Source: Lunularia cruciata (taxonomy: Eukaryota > Streptophyta > Marchantiopsida > Lunulariales > Lunulariaceae). From it: DNA of 64,000 nucleotides. Numbering within the stretch: position 1 is the stretch's first letter; the number at the start of each line of letters is the position of its first letter. The DNA lies in NCBI GenBank assembly GCA_948567375.1, contig OX419760.1:44392001-44456000 (forward strand), given 5' to 3'. This document shows positions 38,820 to 51,600 of this stretch, piece after piece. The position numbers and the translations under genes are program-made. The notes beneath the pieces are model-generated. The model was not told the origin of the DNA. It saw only the letters and a program-made list of their open reading frames with translations, and searched no databases.

Positions 38820-41074
38820 TTATATAGCCTATATATATATATTTATTTATTTATGAGGAAATATACACGTTTTGCAATGATAATTTGACATCTCTGTCGG
38901 TCTGTTTTGAAATTTAGTATGGGTCGGTTGGGTTTGAACTTGTAGTATGGGTAAAACTGGTTATCAAACCCCGAGTCATTGTAGATGCAACTTTCCATCT
39001 TGGAACATTTGTTCTAAGAAATGGATAAAGTGACATCCCCAAAGGTCCATTTCGGCTAAGAGTGCTATTGTTTGGTCTTGAAGATCCATGAAGGAGGACC
39101 GAAGCAAACAGTATGTTTATTTGATATTACCAATGCCATCTTACAAAGTGCATCTATAAAGATGATGATCTAAAGTACTAAAACATTGGATGCTTGCAAA
39201 TTCTATTGATGTATCATATATAATTCTCTTCATATAATGTGTAGTTATGTATAGGATGAAGCATGTATGTACTTGGAACGAGTGACTTTAGATTTTTGAC
39301 AAATAGAGAGGAAAAGGTTTTATGTAATGAGATCAATAGAGAAGTAATCCATGGGTGGAACATTTTCTTATTCTCTCTCTTTGTCAACATACTGGGTGCT
39401 TGATTGTGGAATCTGGGCAGGAGGTTGTATCTAGATCTATTGTGTGGATTCTCACTTGTATTTCTATTGCAAGGAAGTTCTAGCTCAACTCCTGATTTTC
39501 CTTCTTTTGGGATAGAAAAATAGAAACTAACCTAACCTAATCTACCATCATAGTATGTGCTCCTAATTTTCTCACAATTACTTCAAACATTACCAAAAAA
39601 AAATACATAATACATCTAAGGAAAAGAAAACTAAACACAATGCATGCACACCAATCCAAACCAACTAGATTTATAATCAAGCATGAAAAACATGGAGAGG
39701 ATACAAACACATGCAAGTTAACCACAAATTTTTAGAATTTTGATATGCAAGAACCTCAGGCATCTTGCTGTATCTAAGAGCTACTTTCTATTTTTATTCC
39801 AAGAGCTGGTTTCAATCTATACACCAAATAGTATAATTTTGATTTCTTTGAGGGTGGTATGTGAAAAAACCTGAAGTCTTAGTTTGAGATAAATTTTATA
39901 TTATAGCTCTAAACTAAACATTCAAAGACTTATTGGATAGCCTGAAAGATAAACTTTTTAGTGACATAGATCAATATGTAGTCCTACATCTGACTACATC
40001 ATCCTACATCTTTACATCTTCCTTTGCAATATACTTAATATAGTCTAATTTTTTGGCTCAAAGCCCTAATCAAAATGCCATTCTTTGTTCTTGCTAAAAA
40101 TTTACCACAAATTTTGGCTTAGGATTTAATGTAATATCAAGATAAATCTAATAAGCTACATTTCTTCCAATCATAGAACTTAAATTAAAAAATCTACAAT
40201 GAATTGTTGTTAGGAGATGGAAAAATCTATTAGAGTTTATGGCAATAATTTTATCTAACATTGATGCATCAGTTTTCACTACCTATAAAAAATAAGCAAA
40301 CTGTGACAATCTAATGTTGATGGACTAATAGTATGAAATGTAAGAACAGGTTGTTCACACAAGGATACAGGTTGGACCCGGCTAGAAATGAAGATCAAGT
40401 GACACAACGTCACTAGTTATTTATTCTTGCTTGTAACCTCTTGGACAGAAACCACTCCCAGAAAAGAGTTAGTGATACATTGTGGCATCCTACATAAAAG
40501 AGAAATTAACAATCACTCAATTGAAAGATGTAATCTAATAAGCTCTTGATAATGCTGATACACTTCATGCCAAAGGCCTCTTCCTCCCAAAGAGCCTCTT
40601 TTACCTCAGTGTCTAGTCCCTTTCACTATTTATATTTCACCCTAAAGGTTATTATTCAGGCCAAAAGTGTTTTCACCCTAATGACATCATTGATTGTGCA
40701 CATCTCTTACCAACAACATCAAGTCTACTTAGCTTTTCTATTGTATGGTACACTCAATGCTCCATCATTCCCATAACCCTTCCTCACACTGACTCACTTT
40801 TTCAGAATGTCAAGGGTAACTTTCTTGATAATGTGTGAATTTCCTACCTAAGTACTCAAGCACTCATTCATGTTGAATGTCAAGGGTAAATTTCTTAGTG
40901 TAACAATCAATTTAGTGTAAATTTCATAAGCAAGTAATCAAACACACACTCCCACTACAAGACTCCTCACCTCTACTTGACCAAGTATGCAATCAAAGAT
41001 GTATGCAAAATCCATTCAACACAAAGACTCAGACTCAGACGTTGAGCTAAATGCTTAGTTCATGAAAGACTTGG

Positions 41075-41116
41075 ACCTTTTCTATGGGTCTCATTTATGA
41101 GACCCATAGAAAGGGT
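41075..41116. repeat. 42-bp near-perfect palindrome
   Basis: Arms of 20 bp (accttttctatgggtctcat and its partner) with one mismatch are separated by only two bases, so the sequence could extrude as a cruciform. Confidence 0.9.
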
Positions 41117-41803
41117 AAATATAGTTTTCTTAAAGTACATATAAAAGTCAATATATAAAATTTACTAACTATCAAATGAAGAAGATCAATAATTGAGATA
41201 ACTGGTAAGTATCAATTACTGATGTTATCCTAAGTGCAATTAAGATGTGTTTGTGCAACTCCTGCTAATCACAATGACTCTTTGTCGTTTACTATACAAG
41301 TAATTACACTACCTCAATCATATGCTACAAAACTGGTCCTATGTCTAAAACTATTTCTGGACAAAGATTTACATCAGGGTGAGGGTAGAATTTCATGTAG
41401 AAGAGAATTTCAGGCCAAGGATGCAATCTACATCTTAGTTTCCTTGGGCTAACAGTTATTTCCCTCCTAAAATCTACTACAAAGAGCTACCTTTGCCTTT
41501 GGAAATATTATTCAATAGGTCAACCTGTTCTTTATACCCCACAATTTCCATCAGTAATGCCTTTGTTGCTTCTTCAAAGTGTGCTCCATCAACATGTTGG
41601 CTAATTGCTGCAATCATTTATCTGAGTAGGTCTTCATGTCAGAGCATGCACTTGGGATCTGGAATCCCAAGCTGTCAATTTCTCCAAGGAGAATTCCACT
41701 ATCTCCTTTGCGATCTCCTCTAGATGATCCCATGCCATCTCCATCTTTGACAAAGTAGTTGTCTTCTCCAGATTGAATTGGATCCTTTGTTCCTTCATGT
41801 CAG

Positions 41804-42262
41804 CTACAAACTCCTCCCAAATAGTGGCGTTCTCCTTTTGTATTTATCCTCCTTCTTACAGAAAGCCTCAGCATGCTTCTTTACTTGGGTATCCGCTATT
41901 TGCAGCTCCTCTGGATGCCAAACTTCTACTACCTCGAGAGACACCCCTACCTTCTCTACTTCTCCATAAAGTGCATCAATCTCTTCCTCTTGAGCCTTTA
42001 CTTGTTCTTCCAACTTGAGGTGTTGATGCGCTTCTTCCTCCTGGAATTCATACATCTTCTTCCTTAATTTCCACTTGTCATCGATCTCCTTCTTGAGGGC
42101 CTGAATTTCTCCCCTAAGTTTGGCTACCTCATGCACCAAGTCATTACTTTTTTCTTCCCATCTCCACATGCTGGGCATGAACGTCTTGCATTCTTCCCTT
42201 ACCTTCATCTTTTCTTCAGCTCCTCCTTGCTCGAGTTGGTGAAGATGTTCTACAAGGGTCAC
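41804..42262 (-). pseudogene. Coiled-coil frame of unknown family
   Basis: 152 codons without a stop, very rich in E, K, L and Q: KLRGEIQALKKEIDDKWKLR, EEEAHQHLKLEEQVKAQEEE. A long alpha-helical coiled coil is likely. The frame can be followed on both sides only across stops, for example MNLDNMWTSLDLTFEAKF (42982 down) and ISQHVDGAHFEEATKALLME (about 41610 down). It is therefore the open centre of a larger decayed frame, comparable in style to that at 17395-18000. A retrotransposon origin is inferred from the setting. Confidence 0.45.
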
Positions 42263-44404
42263 TTAGTCAGTGATTCCCTTGTTGGATTCTGCATAGACGG
42301 GGAGAAGCTGGTCCATCAACTCAAGAGCTGGGCCCACTTTGGACACTATTATTTGGAAGAGGCACTACTACAATCTGCCTAATCTCCTTCTTGCTTGAGC
42401 TTTCACCTCTCCAGGTCTTGAATGAGGCTGAGGACCCACTCTCCGCTCTCTCTATGCCCACAAAGACAGCTAGCTCCTGCTGCTTAGATATCAGTTTCAT
42501 GTGTGGGCAAACTCTGCATATGCATATACTTATTTGTGTACCATCAACGCTCTCTCCCAAGGCTCATCAAAATGTCCTCATGGGGACAAGTGGTTGAGGT
42601 ACTTCTTCTTCTCTTCTGTGGTCAGCGATCCCATGCCCAAGTAGCAATGAATGACAAAGGGGGAGACAAGAGTTACTCTGCCTTCTTTGTTACTCCATTA
42701 CTCTACCTCCGCAAGCTCTCTTGTCCTAGCCTAGAACATTGCTATCCATTTTACAGGTCTTCCTTGGTATAAATATTCAAAGAAGATAGCCTGGCTATTG
42801 TTTAGATAAGTTGTTCGTGTGGACTTGAACAACTTCATAACTGACTCTGCCAAGATCCTCCTCATATAACCCTTAATTTTGGGGGAAGACCAACCATTGT
42901 TGGTCTTCTTATCACAAAAGGTAGACATGAATTTGGCCTCAAAGGTCAAATCTAGGCTAGTCCACATGTTGTCTAGATTCATGCTGGCTGGTGTGAATTG
43001 CTAGGCCACAACACTTTCTGCCAATGTTCCTATATCCAAGTGAAAAATTTTCCTCTCAAATTGATCAGCTTGGGGTCCTGGTTGTCACAAATTTTATGTA
43101 GCATAGCATGATCACTCAATTTCCAGTTCCACAACAAGAATTTGAGCGCCTTGCTGCAAACCAGCTCCAGTCTGTAGTACAGTCCCTATTTGACTAATCA
43201 TGGGGACTTAATTATGAATTATGGAGCCTTGCTCATCTTTCATGGTGCATGTGGGTTAGCTATTTCCTTTCCTTTCTGTCCTCTCATCATTCCCTGCTCT
43301 CATTTACCCATTAGACAAGTTCACGCAGAGGTTCCTTGCAGAGGGAGAAGGTAACACAGCTGATCTGACCTAGATGAATTCTGCAAGAGGTGAAGTGGTT
43401 CCAGACTCCAGACAAATTGATTCATCTATTTGATTCAGCTATTACTACTGTTTGGTGAGCATGCCCTTTGATGAGTCATCGTTACTCACACATGTGAGCA
43501 ATAAGCACAATCAAACTGTCTCAATTATGGTTCTTGATCTGTCAACACCATCGTCATGCAGGTTGCTTCTAGAGCCAAGGGGCTTCTAGAGCTAATGATA
43601 TTTCTGGCCTAAGGTCTTCCCAAGACAATGGTCTGCATTCAGTGTAAATTGCTCTCTTGCCTAAGGTTGTCTTGGTTGACCATTTTCTCCTGTTTGTTTA
43701 CCAAATGACTATTCCTGTACTTTTCCTAGCTAGAATCTACAAAACAACCAAAAAAATCTGTACTCTAAACAGGATTGCAGGGTCATACAAACTAAACTTC
43801 ATAAATAGTTTGTTATGCACTTCTCTAAACTTTTGTAAATTTTATTTTCTAAATTCTAAAACAATCCCTGTATATAGATCAATTTCTAAGTTTGATTATC
43901 ATTTGAGCTCTAGAGAACCAAGTATACTTGATCCAAGATCCATATTTCCTTTATTTGAGTAATTTACATGAAATTTCACATAACGATATAAGATTCTATC
44001 CAAAAAATGATACCAAGTTTCATAGTGTAATTTGGAGAAGAACTTGAAATGTGCTTAAAATACCAAACATAATCATAGTCTCTACCGAGATACTTTGATT
44101 TCAAATACTTTAACTTCAATTGGTCATATAAGGTGTGAGATTGACTCAAATGTAGCATTTCTTCCGTATAGCATAATTATAACTCTTCTACTCTCTAGTT
44201 TGTTTTAGATCATGAATAGTTATTGTAGACATTGCGGACTTTTCAAGAATATTTGCCTAGACTCCGTTGCTCCAATCAATCATATCTTTGTCATAAATAG
44301 CATAAATTATTCAAAGTTTTTGGTCTCTACGTTATAACATATATGCTTCTCTCTCCAAATATAGTTAGTCTCCCCAAATGACAAAGTCGGCAGAATAAAA
44401 AAAC

Positions 44405-45560
44405 AATCACATAAAAGACTTGGAATGTACTTATAATAGTTTTAAATTTTAACTCGATGCCATTACATAATATATTGAGAAAGTTTGGTTTTTATTAACG
44501 AATAAACTTCACTTTCCTAACTTAAAGAGACTCTGCACGCATGGGTTTTAAAATCTGAACTATGGCATGAACTAATGGTATGTACATGGAATGGGCATAC
44601 AATACTATATTATACAACTATTCCATTGAGAATTAAGAGAAAAAATTATCCTTGCCAGTAACGGTTCTTTTCTCGATACAGGGGCCAAAAACATTTGAGA
44701 GAAATGCAACCTACCAGAATATAAGCATAAAAGACTACTGCGAATCAAAAACAAGAAGGACGACAAAACCCATCAAGCAATACAAGAGTTAAACATAAGA
44801 AGTAAAATTGAGGTAGGCCCCAAATAGTATGAAAAATCCTCCCCCTGTACCAAGATGAGACAATCCATCTCATTTCCTTAGCGACAAAAAGCAGCCGCCT
44901 AGAGATACAGCTTCACGAAAACATGACACGAGAAAAAACCTCTGTTTCCTCAAGACTGACTGTGATGACTGGATGAAGACTGCATCTCTTATGTCGCGCC
45001 TCTTTTTCCTCAAGACTGACTGGGATGACTTGGATGAAGACTGCAGCTCTTATGCGCGCTAGCTCCACCACGTCCATCACACGAGAAAAGGCCAACGTGC
45101 GGTCTCGCCTTTTTTTTTGTAAAGACTGACTGTAGTGAATGGATAAAATGGTAAAGGCTGCAGTCGTATGCGCGCTAGCTCCACCACATCTACGGTCCAC
45201 CACCTACGCCGTCGATTACTAATGAACGGACGCGATCCACCATGGACATCTACGATCTTGAGCCCGTCATTCGCTTAACCGCGCTGATTCGGTCCTTTAA
45301 AAAGAGAATGTCAACCGTATCGATTTCTCCAAAATGGGTAAGTTGTAATCCGGTCTTACTTGGAAAGGAGGTGACTTGGCGTACTACAACCGCATGGGAC
45401 TAAGTATATACACGAGGCTACTTGTTCTTCTCGCACAGGAGTATATAAGACATCTGCACGCATGGGTTTTAGAATCTGAAGGTATATAAGACATCTGCAC
45501 GCATGGGTTTTAGAATCTGAACTATGGCATGTACACGCAATGGAAGTACAATACTATATT
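44405..45560 (+). repeat. Peroxidase promoter module without a peroxidase (left)
   Basis: It carries the far end of the module (atcacataaaagac, then atgccattacataatat), three units of the 110-bp repeat (about 44935-45190), the aatgtcaaccgtat and gtaatccggtcttacttgga words, and the peroxidase TATA region (cgcacaggagtatataagac). Where peroxidase 5' sequence should follow, it joins instead to the far end of another module copy, gcatgggttttagaatctga. A 41-bp stretch including the TATA box is duplicated (45441 and 45482). Confidence 0.8.
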
Positions 45561-46680
45561 ACTAGCTGACCCCGTGGTTTCGCCACTCTGTGTCACACTC
45601 AATGTAAATGGTTTATTCAATAGATACGACACCAATATGATGCCTTGTAATTTTCTTTTATTGTTGACAAACAGAGCTGTGATAAGAAATAAATAACAAC
45701 AATAAAAGCTATAAAGAACAAAACAAAAGCTAAGAAAACTACACAGACGTATTTTTGAATTTAAATGTAAGGAATTATACTTGTAAGATATAGCATATCT
45801 TACATGTATAGTACCTTAGCAGAATAACGTTGAACCACTCGTACATCACAGAATTTCAATTAAGACTCTCAAACTAAATAAACTTAGAGTCAAACCAAAT
45901 AAACATAGGTCATGGAACGAAAAGATGATGGAATGGAAAACATGGAATGAAAATAATGAAAATTCTCAAGTCAATTAACATTCATAATTCCGGATCTGTT
46001 GATATTTAGTCCGTTACCCAAGAGACCAGAAAGTCAAAGCCAACGTTTCCAATGCAATAATTTCTAGCATGGAAAGCCGTGTCAAATAAAATTCCCCTTC
46101 AAATTCTAGTCAGAAGCTTCAAAGCGATCCACAAGCGCAAATTTGGTCACGAGGTATGGCATTTTTAAAGCTTTCTATTGTTTTCAGGTCAATATTGACA
46201 TTCGTCCCTTCCTCTTACGTGTATTCGCCTCGCAAGGGTGTGATGAAGGAGCAATACTATGCAGTATTGTTCCGTGATCTCGCCACAACACGCTTGATTA
46301 TCACTGACCTCATAGCACGGTTGATTATCAACCCTAAGGATGGATTCATTTGATTCAATTGGGCCTATTCATTCAACTTAGTGAAAAGAATTCTCAACCT
46401 TTGTTATCGTCATTATACCATGCTCTTAGAAGCTGAATTTCATCTGTCCTTGCAGGCACGGTTGAAGTTTTAGCATATCCGTCGCTGCAGACACTTCCTA
46501 CCCTTGTAGCACATACTGCGGGGTGCTATTGATGATAGTGAGTTCGTCATCCTGTTTGAGTGTCCATAAACATACATTATTAAACTGATTTAATACGCAA
46601 TCGCACTTGATTAGCAGCAATCCTGTAAACCTAAAAGTTTCACCAGTGTGGTTGACATCAGACTAATATGATATCCTGAT
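45561..46680 (+). repeat. Duplicated segment Q, left copy
   Basis: Matches 57521-58745 in the same orientation (ctagctgaccccgtgg, catttttaaagc, ctccttgcaggcacggtt-like words, gtgagttcgtcatcctgttt at the end near 46555). No gene recognised. A 65-codon frame at 46156-46353 is the relic of the longer frame in the right copy. Confidence 0.75.
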
Positions 46681-47740
46681 TTTGCAAGCCAGAAGAAGCT
46701 CACAAAGGTTATAGTGCCAGATAAATGCAATGAAGGAGGCAGCAACACAACAGAAGGTGGTGGTCAATCAATGAGAACAAATCCTCTGAATGAAAAGAAG
46801 GTCTGGCTTTGATGCAGTTATTATTCTCCAAATTCCCGTATTTGGATGATTATTTGCTGAGGTAGACCGCTAGATTGCTGCTCTCTGACTGCGGAGAGCA
46901 GTGTCTACCTAGTGTGCTTACTTTACAGAGAGTAAAGTCATAGTACATTGTCACCGGAACTCTTGAGGTCAGTAGATGGAATAGACATACCGATGTTCCA
47001 GGAGTTTTAAGGTCCACTCTATCAAGCGGAAGATGGGCACTGGTCCGCTGAGGTTTACATGCTTATTGAATCTTATGATCTGGAGGAGAATTCATAGATA
47101 TATTTGACTTCCAGAGGTAGTATGAGTGGCTTCCGGATTTTGATGCCGTCTGCAGGACCTTGCCATCCGATCTATCATGTTTCCCGAAGTTAGATTTCGC
47201 CTTGACGATTTTGCATCCGGTTTGGATCCCCCGTTCTGCTAACGGCTTCAGCTCCCATTACTCACACATCCATGCATCCTTTGCCCTGTCTTCATTAAGG
47301 TGGACTTATTTCATAGGAATCGTACTTAACGAGGAGCATACACAAGAAATAGAAAGTAAATTCGGAGATAGAAAGACATCCTCGATGCTCGGAGCTGATT
47401 ATGAAGGTTTGTACTGCAGATGGACTCCGTATGGTGTAATCAAGTGCATTATATGTAAACAACAGCTTTATCAAGAAGCCAAGTACTGCCAGTCATGTGC
47501 ATATCTTGTCCTTTCAGATTGGATATTGCTGTTTCATGTCATCAGTGAAACTTCATTTTTAACTTTTCACATGTTCATTCGTCCATCGAAACGCAGCACT
47601 CAACTGTTTGATCTCTTTTCACAGCTGATAACCTGTTTAAGACATACTTGCCTTTAAGCATTGCACACATTGCAAGGGTGTGCGCAATGTGTGGTAAACA
47701 GGTGCTGGATACCACCGCCTACAAGCAGAGTAATGTGTGA
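46681..47740 (+). pseudogene. CRIPT: CRIPT-like zinc protein relic, left copy
   Basis: CRIPT is a small conserved protein of about 100 residues with repeated CxxC zinc pairs. The parts occur in order. FASQKKLTKVIVPDK then NTTEGGG lies at 46681-46800 (known form: CEKKL, VPDK, TEGGG). An exon after a good acceptor (ctgcag/A, 47420) reads WTPYGVIKCIICKQQLYQEA then KYCQSCAY. The last exon, VCAMCGKQVLDTTAYKQSNV and stop, ends at 47740. The first CxxC pair has decayed to AxxS, no clean donor follows CAY, and the last junction loses frame. A relic is more likely than a working gene. Confidence 0.8.
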
Positions 47741-48412
47741 AAGCATTCTCAAATATTCTCATGTCGGCACATGAGTTGTGTATATCTCAGTCTCTCAGTT
47801 AGTGCTATCAAACTTCAAAGATGGAGTTACTTGGAGGCATCTCATCTCTCCTACTCCAAACGCCGTAGGACAATGGTTCAGAACACAAGCCTAGTGCAAA
47901 CAATTGACGACGACTCATGTATTCAGGGAGGGTTCTCGTTGTAATTTTTTTCGCCAATGAGTATATATGGTCGGAAATTCGACCGGGCAACGATGAAGTT
48001 CACTTATTCCTATTCACTGCACATCTTGTTTCTACTTTGTACGATCTCTTACTCGAGTGCATGAAGACTTCAATTGAGTCACCTGTAATTTAGCCAGACG
48101 TTTACCTTTCCTACGAAAGAAAGAGCCATCCGTTCATACAGAAAATTGTCATCTTGGATTTAAAAGAAGTCAAACGATTCATCAACCTACCGAGTTTTAG
48201 AGAAAATTATAAGTCAAACGATTATAATCTCTTTAAAAGAAGTCAAACGATTCATCAACCCGATTCATCAACAAAATTAAAGCCCATAAGAAATCATATG
48301 CGCTCAACGCATATGCACTGTTCAAAGGGCTCAACGCATCTGCTAAGCTTTCAAACTGCGCGAATACTGAAGTAAAGATCCTCAAGTTCAAAGCACGCAA
48401 ACTACTTGTTAA
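47741..48412. other. 3' flank of the CRIPT relic
   Basis: Matches 59090-59230 and 60240-60679 in reverse complement. About 900 bp present in the right copy are missing here. A phrase around aagtcaaacgattcatcaac is repeated at 48166 and 48238. No gene recognised. Confidence 0.65.
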
Positions 48413-48642
48413 TGTGAGAAAATGAAATGAGCAGTATGTACTCGATTGGTTGAACTAGTTGGTAATCCCAAAATTGGGATTATATAAGTACATGAGCATA
48501 CTCTTAGAGCACACCTTTGCATCTCCAGTGTGAAATGTGTAACTCATGTGCTCTTTACTTAACTCTAAGGTGTTCACATGTAACTCATGTGAACAGTAGT
48601 CATGCGTGAACAATAACTAACATGTCTATTATAAATCTAACA
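48413..48642 (-). repeat. Copia-3 3' LTR
   Basis: 230 bp, from tgtgagaaaatg to tctaaca on the plus strand. The polypurine tract of the element is tcctctct at 48643-48650 (agagagga in the minus sense). It contains a perfect 9-bp hairpin, gttcacatg / catgtgaac. Confidence 0.93.
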
Positions 48643-48650
48643 TCCTCTCT

Positions 48651-51600
48651 TAATGGACATTTGGTTATTGTCTCTTATCTATAACTCATAGTGCATGACA
48701 AAACTTTGTATGCATGACAAAACTTTGTATGCAGTTCTCTAGTCAATCCCTTCGAAAAAATGTCTGCAGTATTATCTCTGGTGTCCACCCGTGAAACATA
48801 GATCTCCTTGTCTTCCACCTTTTCTCTGACAAAGTGGAATCTGATGTCTATGTGCTTTGTTCTCTCATGCTACTTTGTTGGAGTAACAAGATCAATTCCA
48901 CTGTTGCTGTCGCAGTACAGCTTCATAGTTTCTCCAGGAAAACCCAGGTCACTTAACAAACGCTTAAGCCATACTGCTTCAGTCGCTGCCTTTGACAAGG
49001 CCATGTATTCAGCTTCAGTGCTGGATAAAGAAACAGAAGCTTACCTTTTGCTTGACCAACAGACAGCTGCATTACAGAAGATAAAGCAGTATCCTCCAGT
49101 AGATCGCCTTGTGTCTTGATCTCCTCCCCAATCTGAGTCAGAGTACCCATGAATGGGAGTACTAGATGCACTGTAAGTTAGGCCCTGTGACAGTGTACCT
49201 TGAATGTACCGGAAGATCCTTTTGACAGCCTTCCAATGGTTCAGGCCAGGATTTGCCATATACTTGGCAACTGAACTGACAGCATAAGCCAGATCAGGCC
49301 TAGTGCTGACCATGGCCCACATCAAACTCCCCACTGCAGATTGGTAAGGTACTGTTTTCATATACTCTCTCTCTTGATCAGTTTGTGGACAATCTTGAAG
49401 ACTTAATCTCACTCCTGACTCTACAGGATTGTAAACAGGTTTACAGTCTTGCATATGAAAACGAGTAAGAATCTCTCTTAAATATCTCTCTTGAGATAGA
49501 CTGATCTTTCTTTGTTTTCTGTCTCTTGTGACTTGCAACTGAAGACAATGACTAATCTCTCCCAGATCAGTCATCTCAAAACCCTGTTTAAGAGACTCTT
49601 GACAGAGAGGAGAAGAGAAAGATTATTGCTGGCAAGGATGCAGTCATCTACATAAAGAGCTAAGATGACAAAATGAGAACCAGAATGGAAGATATAGAGA
49701 TTAGAATCAGCTCCAGAGCGCTGAAATTGATCAAACTTGTGATACCACTGTCTGGCAGACTGTTTGAGACCATACAAAGCCTTGTAGAGCTGTAAAACCA
49801 ATTGCCTTTGTTTAGTGGCTTGTTGCTGCTTGTGCTAGTCAGGAGTCAGCAAGCCAGGAGGAATGTGCATGTAGATTTTCTCAGTCAATGTGCCATTGAG
49901 AAAAGCTGTTTTGACATCAAGAGCATGCACTTCCAAATCATTCTGAGCTGAGTAAGCAAGCAGCACACGAATTGTTGTCAATTTGACAACAAGAGAGTAG
50001 GTCTCTGTGTAGTCAATACCTGGAACTTGAGAGAAACCCCGAGCAACAAGTCTAGCCTTGTACCTTTGGATCAACCCTTGTGCATCGTATTTCTTCTTAA
50101 AAATCCACTTACAGGTGACTGCCTTGCAACCTGCTGGTAACTGAGTGATGACCCATGTTTGATTGTTCTCCATCGACTGAAGCTCATCTTGAATAGCCTC
50201 AAACCATTTACTGGAATCAGGTCCAGCGATAGCAGCTTCATAAGTGTTGGGATCAGGGTCAGATGCAGAGTAATGCACGCTTAATGCATTAGCAGACTCC
50301 AACTGTGCATCATATTTTTGAACTGGAGTGCGAACCCTGGTGCCTTGACACACAGAAGGTGCTTGGATAGCATCTTGAGAAGGTAGAGTTTTTGGCCTTC
50401 TAGAGTAAACAATGATAGAGGATCCTAAGGACCTGTGTGGAGTGCCAGAACTAGAAGGTAAGGATTGTAGTGAAGAAGGTAAGGGAGAAGGAATTGTTGG
50501 AGCTGTAAGATTGTGGAGAGGAGGTGATTGAGTAGGAGTTGGTGGGGATAGACTGTGGGTAGACTAAGAACTAGAAGCATGAGAGGGAATGAACATTGTC
50601 GGATCATAGATGAAATCCAGTTGAACAGCCTGAGTGTCAGAACACTGTGTATGTTCATGAGCGGAGGTATGTTCCTGAAACTGAACATCTCTTGACAGAA
50701 GAATGGAGTTATCAGATATTTTCTGTAGTCTATAAGCTTTACTATCCAGATCATAACCAAGGAAGATACACTTGGAAGACTTAGAATCTAGTTTAGATCT
50801 AGAAGAAGATGGAACATGTGCATAAGCAATGCAACCAAAAATTCGAAGTAGGGATAGATTAGGTTTATAACCAAACCAGAGTTGGAAGGGTGTGACTTCG
50901 GAGTAGATGGCTTTGGTAGGACTTTGATTTTGCAAAAAGTTGGCAGTGTGTAGTGCCTCTCTCCAATAAGGCTTGGGGAGTCCAGACTTAAATAACATAG
51001 TGCGGACTGCTTCCACCAATGTTCTATTCTTTCTCTCAACAACACCATTTTGCTGAGGAGTATGTGGAGTGCTAAACTGGTGCATGATACCTTTGCCTTT
51101 GCAGAAAATATGAAAATCTATAGAGTTGTATTCACCACCATTGTCTGAGCGCAACACCCGAACCTTCTGATTGAGTTGAGTCTCTGCATAGGTCACGTAT
51201 TCTTGAAAACAAGTAAAAACTTCATGTTTGAACTTGAGTAGATACAAGAATGTGTACCTTGTGTAATCATCAATGAAGGTCACAAAGTATCTGTAACCAG
51301 TGTAGGTGGCAGAAGAGATGGGACCACAAACATCAGAATGGATGAGAGCCAATGGAACAGTGGCTCTAGTAGCTCCTTCCTGAGGTAAGGGAATTCGAGT
51401 TTGCTTGCCATGAAGACAAGGTGAGCAAACAGGAAACAAATGATGATGGATCCTATCCATCCCAGCAACCAGATCTTTGTCTTGTAGAAGTTGAAGTGGA
51501 TTCTTGCTGATGTGCCCAAGTCGTTGATGTGATAGGGAAGTAAGAGCGGAATATGTATCCCTAGTTGGAATAGAGATTGCAGCAGCTTGAGATGGCTGAG

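Larger units (their letters stand above)
38820..44404. other. Second AT-rich decayed block
   Basis: Mostly stops in all frames. It shares sequence in reverse complement with the block at 13561-19914 (40340-40490 against 16915-17075). It holds a near-perfect palindrome at 41075-41116 and a coiled-coil frame at 41804-42262. The part from about 43000 to 44404 shows nothing recognisable. Confidence 0.5.

Noticed and set aside
38930-39130. Possible reverse transcriptase fragment (DIPKGPFRLR-like reading)
   Set aside because: The match to gypsy reverse transcriptase is only a few residues, interrupted by stops, and no neighbouring motif supports it.
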